A stretch of DNA of 64,000 nt from Pleurodeles waltl (taxonomy: Eukaryota > Chordata > Amphibia > Caudata > Salamandridae). The notes under the pieces were generated by a model. That model was not told the DNA's origin. It saw only the letters and a program-made list of their open reading frames with translations, and made no database searches. The position numbers and the translations under genes were made by a program. This document shows, one piece after another, positions 60,709-64,000 of the stretch (positions are counted from its first letter, which is position 1; each line of letters begins with the position of its first letter). Location: positions 775,073,138 to 775,137,137 of the forward strand of contig NC_090438.1 of the NCBI RefSeq assembly GCF_031143425.1, in the 5' to 3' direction.

Positions 60709-61282
60709 ATTTATAGGTTGCTTCTCTCCCAAAGAATGTGAATGGTTCACTTTAACAATGTATTATAAGTGAATTATTTAGGCCAGAGCAATGAAAATCT
60801 ACCAACATCTTTGGCCCGCAGCAACAACTCTTAGCTTTAGTTAATGCCCTGTGTCCGGGGGTTTTGCACCAAGCCCATGTCCCCATAGAATCCATTGACG
60901 TAGCCTTCAGCCTTACATAGTAATCTCTATAATCCTCCAATCATATTGAACATGACTGTGTTTAGTGCTTAAAAGCATTGAGCTTTGTAGTTTTATTATT
61001 TTCTGTTGTGTTTGTGTGGTTTTGTTTGTTGTAGTGTTGTTGTGCCATGTTTGCTGCTTTGCTTTTATTATGTGCTTTTGATACATTTTCTGATTTTGTT
61101 ATTTTCTGCAATGTTGCTGGTTTTTGCTGTGTTCTTGTGTGTTCCAGTTGTGTTTATATTGTCACACTATCCAAATGAATGGGTCTGGACACAGGGACTG
61201 CTCTTGGAGACCATAGTGAGGCTGTACAAAGTTGAATGCAATTTCCAGTCAGCACTCAGGTCTTGCGGACTGACTGTATATT
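60709..61282. other. Intergenic or intronic sequence without a recognised gene
   Basis: No motif-bearing reading frame is seen on either strand. From about 60,990 to 61,140 the plus strand is markedly T/G-rich. The open frame starting at 61,006 there is hydrophobic because of this composition and is not judged to be a gene. If the transposase-like gene continues beyond the window, this is part of its intron. Confidence 0.5.
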
Positions 61283-61506
61283 GGGGCCCAGACTTACTTT
61301 TCTTTCACACAACGCCGGCACAAACACAGCTTGCTGTGCTTTGTTGTGCAAAGGGGAGAAAGCAGAAATGCTCCATAATTAGAAAGATATGGGGCATTCC
61401 CGCTCTCTCCTTTCTCTTCCTCTGGTACACTGTGCACAGCCTAGCAACAACGCTGGCACCCTCGCACCAAAGTGCAAGGGAGCCTGCATTATGGGCGGGG
61501 TTATTT

Positions 61507-61536
61507 TTGTGCATGAAGGAATATCTTCCTGCACAA
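61507..61536. repeat. Inverted repeat, 12-bp arms, 6-bp loop
   Basis: TTGTGCATGAAG and CTTCCTGCACAA are complementary with one mismatch. Confidence 0.8.
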
Positions 61537-62432
61537 GAATAATACTTACAGGAATATTCCTCTTTCTATATTTTCTGCCTAATGCAGCACAAATGGAGGG
61601 ATGAATTAACAAGGAAAAATAATACAAGTTTTCCTCGTCTTTGTCTGGAAGGTGCACCAGGTTTACAAGTCTTTGTAATGCTGTGTTTGAGTCATAATAC
61701 ATGGGTGGATGCATGGGAACCCCACATGCTCCACCCACCTAATGTGTGCCCGACTGAAATTGACACTATGCCCTGCTTTGCTTTACTTTCTATTTACTAA
61801 ATCACACAAAGTGGCTTTGTATGGCCTAGTAAATACCAAAAATTATTTTCCATTGGGGCTGTGCCACAAAAGTGACATAGCCCAGACGCTAAATCATAGT
61901 AAATCTAACTTTGTGAATCTCATGACCTTCACTCTGAGAGTAAATGTTATTGTCTGTGCAGTTTCACAGAGAAGGAACATGACACAAGGTATGGTTAACA
62001 ACCACATAATGCGTCCAGTGCCTACTGAAGTCTGAAACAGTGGGAAATGGGTGATCAAGCTGGGATTCATCAAGAAAAGAAGTATAAAACCCCACAAATT
62101 GCTGGTGTCTTGAATGAGTATACGTATAGACAACACTGTATTTTCACTGTTAACAAATAAATAGTGAGAAGATCAATTATTTATGATTTATTAGTGTCAT
62201 TTCTGACAATGTGAGATGGTATTCAATCAGTGATAATAATCAATTAATTTGTAATGCTGTCACATCAACTATGGGGTCACGGTTACTGTAATGAATTCCA
62301 GGGTGTTTTAGATTAATTTTATGGTCACTATGTACCACCATTACAGATTACGACTCACAATTTGCATATTTTTGCAAGTAGCAATCTGCAAGTTGCAATC
62401 TGTAATGTGAAACAGTATCTGAGACACTGTTA

Positions 62433-62514
62433 GCAATTCCAAAATGGACTCAATGGACCTGCCTTATTAATGTTCATGAGTCAGATTGCAATTTGCGACC
62501 CATTTCGGAATTGC
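62433..62514. repeat. Inverted repeat, 16-bp arms, 50-bp loop
   Basis: GCAATTCCAAAATGGA at 62,433 pairs with CCCATTTCGGAATTGC at 62,499 (14 of 16 positions). Confidence 0.75.
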
Positions 62515-62652
62515 CTCACTCACAGGGATGGTGGCCTGCTGGGGTCAGCAGACCACCATGTCTGTGACTGCTTTTTAAATAAAACAGTTTTTGTTTTTTG
62601 AAACACTGCCCGTTTTTATTAAAGGACAACAGCATGCTTCAAGCGCGATGCG

Positions 62653-62679
62653 GAAGAGAAATGCTCAGCATTTCTCTTC
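62653..62679. repeat. Perfect palindrome, 13-bp arms, 1-bp centre
   Basis: GAAGAGAAATGCT, a central C, then AGCATTTCTCTTC. The arms are exactly complementary. Confidence 0.92.
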
Positions 62680-62699
62680 TGCTTCAGAGGAGGGTGCAG

Positions 62700-62751
62700 G
62701 CAGAGGCATGAAAGGAAAGGAAAGGCCTTTCCTTTTCTTTCATGTCTCTGC
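62700..62751. repeat. Near-perfect 52-bp palindrome with no spacer
   Basis: Two 26-bp arms meet at AAAGG|CCTTT (62,725/62,726) with two mismatches in 26. The inner part is purine-rich on one side and pyrimidine-rich on the other. Confidence 0.9.
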
Positions 62752-62973
62752 AAGCAAGCTTAGTGCCATTATCTAGGCCCGCCTCCCTCATTTGCACCAT
62801 TTTTGCATGGGAGGATAAATAGGACGCTAGAGCCTTTGAGTCATTTTTTGCCCAGGAACGCCTACCTTGCATTTCATTGACGCAAGGTAGTTTTCCGCTC
62901 GCAAAATATTATGTTAACTCCAATATTTTGACGTTAGACTACTCTAGAATCAAAATACCAATATAGAGTTAAG

Positions 62974-63019
62974 TTTGCGCTGAATTAGCGTAAAATAAAT
63001 GACGCTAATTCAGCACAAA
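62974..63019. repeat. Inverted repeat, 18-bp arms, 10-bp loop
   Basis: TTTGCGCTGAATTAGCGT pairs with ACGCTAATTCAGCACAAA with one mismatch, close to the right end of the probable interspersed repeat. Confidence 0.88.
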
Positions 63020-63040
63020 CAGAGAATAAATCTGGGCCTA

Positions 63041-64000
63041 AATTTCATACTCTAGGACCACTCTCTGAGAAAGCTATTGGGAGCCTTTTGTTTATCTTCA
63101 AGGGTGGGGTCTACAGTAGGAGAGAGTCTGCACTCTGCACTATACTTGGCCGACCAGAGAAACTTGTCAGTGAAATAGCTGCAGGGGAGGTGTTGTGTAA
63201 AGAGCAATGGACAGTGAGAGCTATTTTGTAAATACCTCTGTTTTCTATGAGAATCTGTTTGAATGAGTCCAATGGAGTGATCTTGTATGATCAGACATCA
63301 ACCAAGTTTCGGTGTAGAGGGCTGCTTTTAATGGAGCAAAGAGAATTAACAAAATTCAGAAAGTAAGGAAACATGCTAAGAAATCATAGAGAGGACAAAG
63401 GTTTGTACCACTGATCTGAGGGTATTTTGTGGAATGATGCATTTAATGCCTCCTACTAGCCTGGTTTGGTGGTGTGCATTTTTAGCTTGGGAATTGATGT
63501 TATTCTTTAAGTTCATTTTTCCAAGTGTCAAGCACTCATTGCAATTGTTTTCAGTTCAGCAAGTTATTTACATTTAACCATGTTTTCCCTGGAGTTGTGC
63601 ATGTCAATGCAGAGAAGGAGGTGAATTCACTTTTCAGAATGTTTAGTTTAAGGTGGCAGTGACAAATTAATGATTAAAAGAATTTTAGTATCTCTGCTAC
63701 TTCACATATTGTCTTGTAGTTAGGAGACTTTTAAACAGAGCTGCCTGTTGTTCACATTGAGGCGACAGGAGATGTTTGAATGATTGAGAAGTAATGAAAG
63801 GTGTTTTGTGTATACTTTAAAGAGAGTCAGGGAAGGATTGGACTGTTTGACTACTCCCTGGTAGTGAGGCTAAGTGGTTTGACAGTATGTTTGTCAGTTT
63901 TATTTTCAGAAATCTGTTTTTCTCAGTGTTGAGGCATAGTTTTTCAACCACTATTCAATTGTTTACAAAAGGCTAGCATGATGGAATCTATTAAGTAACT
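63041..64000. other. AT-rich sequence, nothing recognised
   Basis: No long open frame, no transposon motif and no RNA gene were seen on either strand. It may be intronic, intergenic or decayed repeat. Confidence 0.5.

Larger units (their letters stand above)
61283..63038. mobile_element. Probable non-autonomous interspersed repeat(s) with inverted ends
   Basis: The left end starts GGGGCCCAGACTTACTTT (61,283). The right end (AATAAATCTGGGCC, 63,025-63,038) reads GGCCCAGATTTATT on the other strand, so the ends are inverted copies of about 14 bp with two mismatches. In between there is no transposase frame. There are several palindromes (61,507-61,536, 62,433-62,514, 62,653-62,679, 62,700-62,751, 62,974-63,019). 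I recall stretches such as 62,340-62,700 and 62,820-63,035 as resembling common newt repeats, unverified. It may be one 1.76-kb element or several shorter ones side by side. No convincing target-site duplication was seen. Confidence 0.4.

Noticed and set aside
61006..61542. A 178-codon hydrophobic frame.
   Set aside because: Its first part is T/G-rich low-complexity DNA, and the rest runs into the probable interspersed repeat. No family motif is present.
61379..61738. Overlapping open frames on both strands at 61.3-62.9 kb.
   Set aside because: Short, overlapping and motif-free, inside repeat-like DNA rich in palindromes. They are best explained by chance.

Overview
This is eukaryotic, non-coding-dominated DNA from a repeat-rich, probably very large vertebrate genome. 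It has no bacterial gene organisation. Several repeats on the right side (57.0-58.1 kb and 61.3-63.0 kb) resemble families I remember as abundant in salamanders (newts), so a urodele amphibian is my best guess. That guess is recall plus inference, not a database result.

Layout. (1) 1-56,997: one uninterrupted head-to-tail satellite array with a 383-bp monomer. It holds about 149 near-complete copies, all in one orientation, and is open at the left window edge. It has nested higher-order repeats (HORs). A 6.13-kb, 16-monomer HOR dominates 1-24.8 kb and is itself duplicated within a 15,324-bp super-unit. A second HOR group (13-mer of 4,978 bp, 14-mer of 5,362 bp, 8-mer of 3,064 bp) fills about 25.6-47.9 kb. 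First-group monomers return at 47.9-56.9 kb as a 3-mer (1,150 bp) and an 8-mer (about 3,065 bp). (2) 56,983-58,071: sequence that at first looks unique but aligns in register to the satellite as three to four strongly diverged monomers, ending at a TTAA. (3) about 58,085-59,570: two opposed arrays of a degenerate 21-bp AT-rich minisatellite forming a large imperfect inverted repeat. (4) 59,832-60,612: two exons (325 and 378 nt) separated by a 78-nt intron, encoding the N-terminal and helix-turn-helix part of an integrase-core (IS3EU-like) transposase or domesticated protein. The catalytic exon is not found in the window. (5) 60,634-60,708: an ATCT microsatellite. (6) 61,283-63,038: probable interspersed, non-autonomous repeats with inverted ends and several strong palindromes. 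(7) 63,041-64,000: AT-rich DNA with nothing I can name.

The main point of interest is that the satellite does not end abruptly. It grades into old, diverged monomers of the same repeat, which suggests the array grew by unequal exchange from inside a longer dispersed element. The only credible protein-coding sequence is the transposase-like gene fragment. The recurrent 60-135 aa reading frames in the array are by-products of a repeated sequence.
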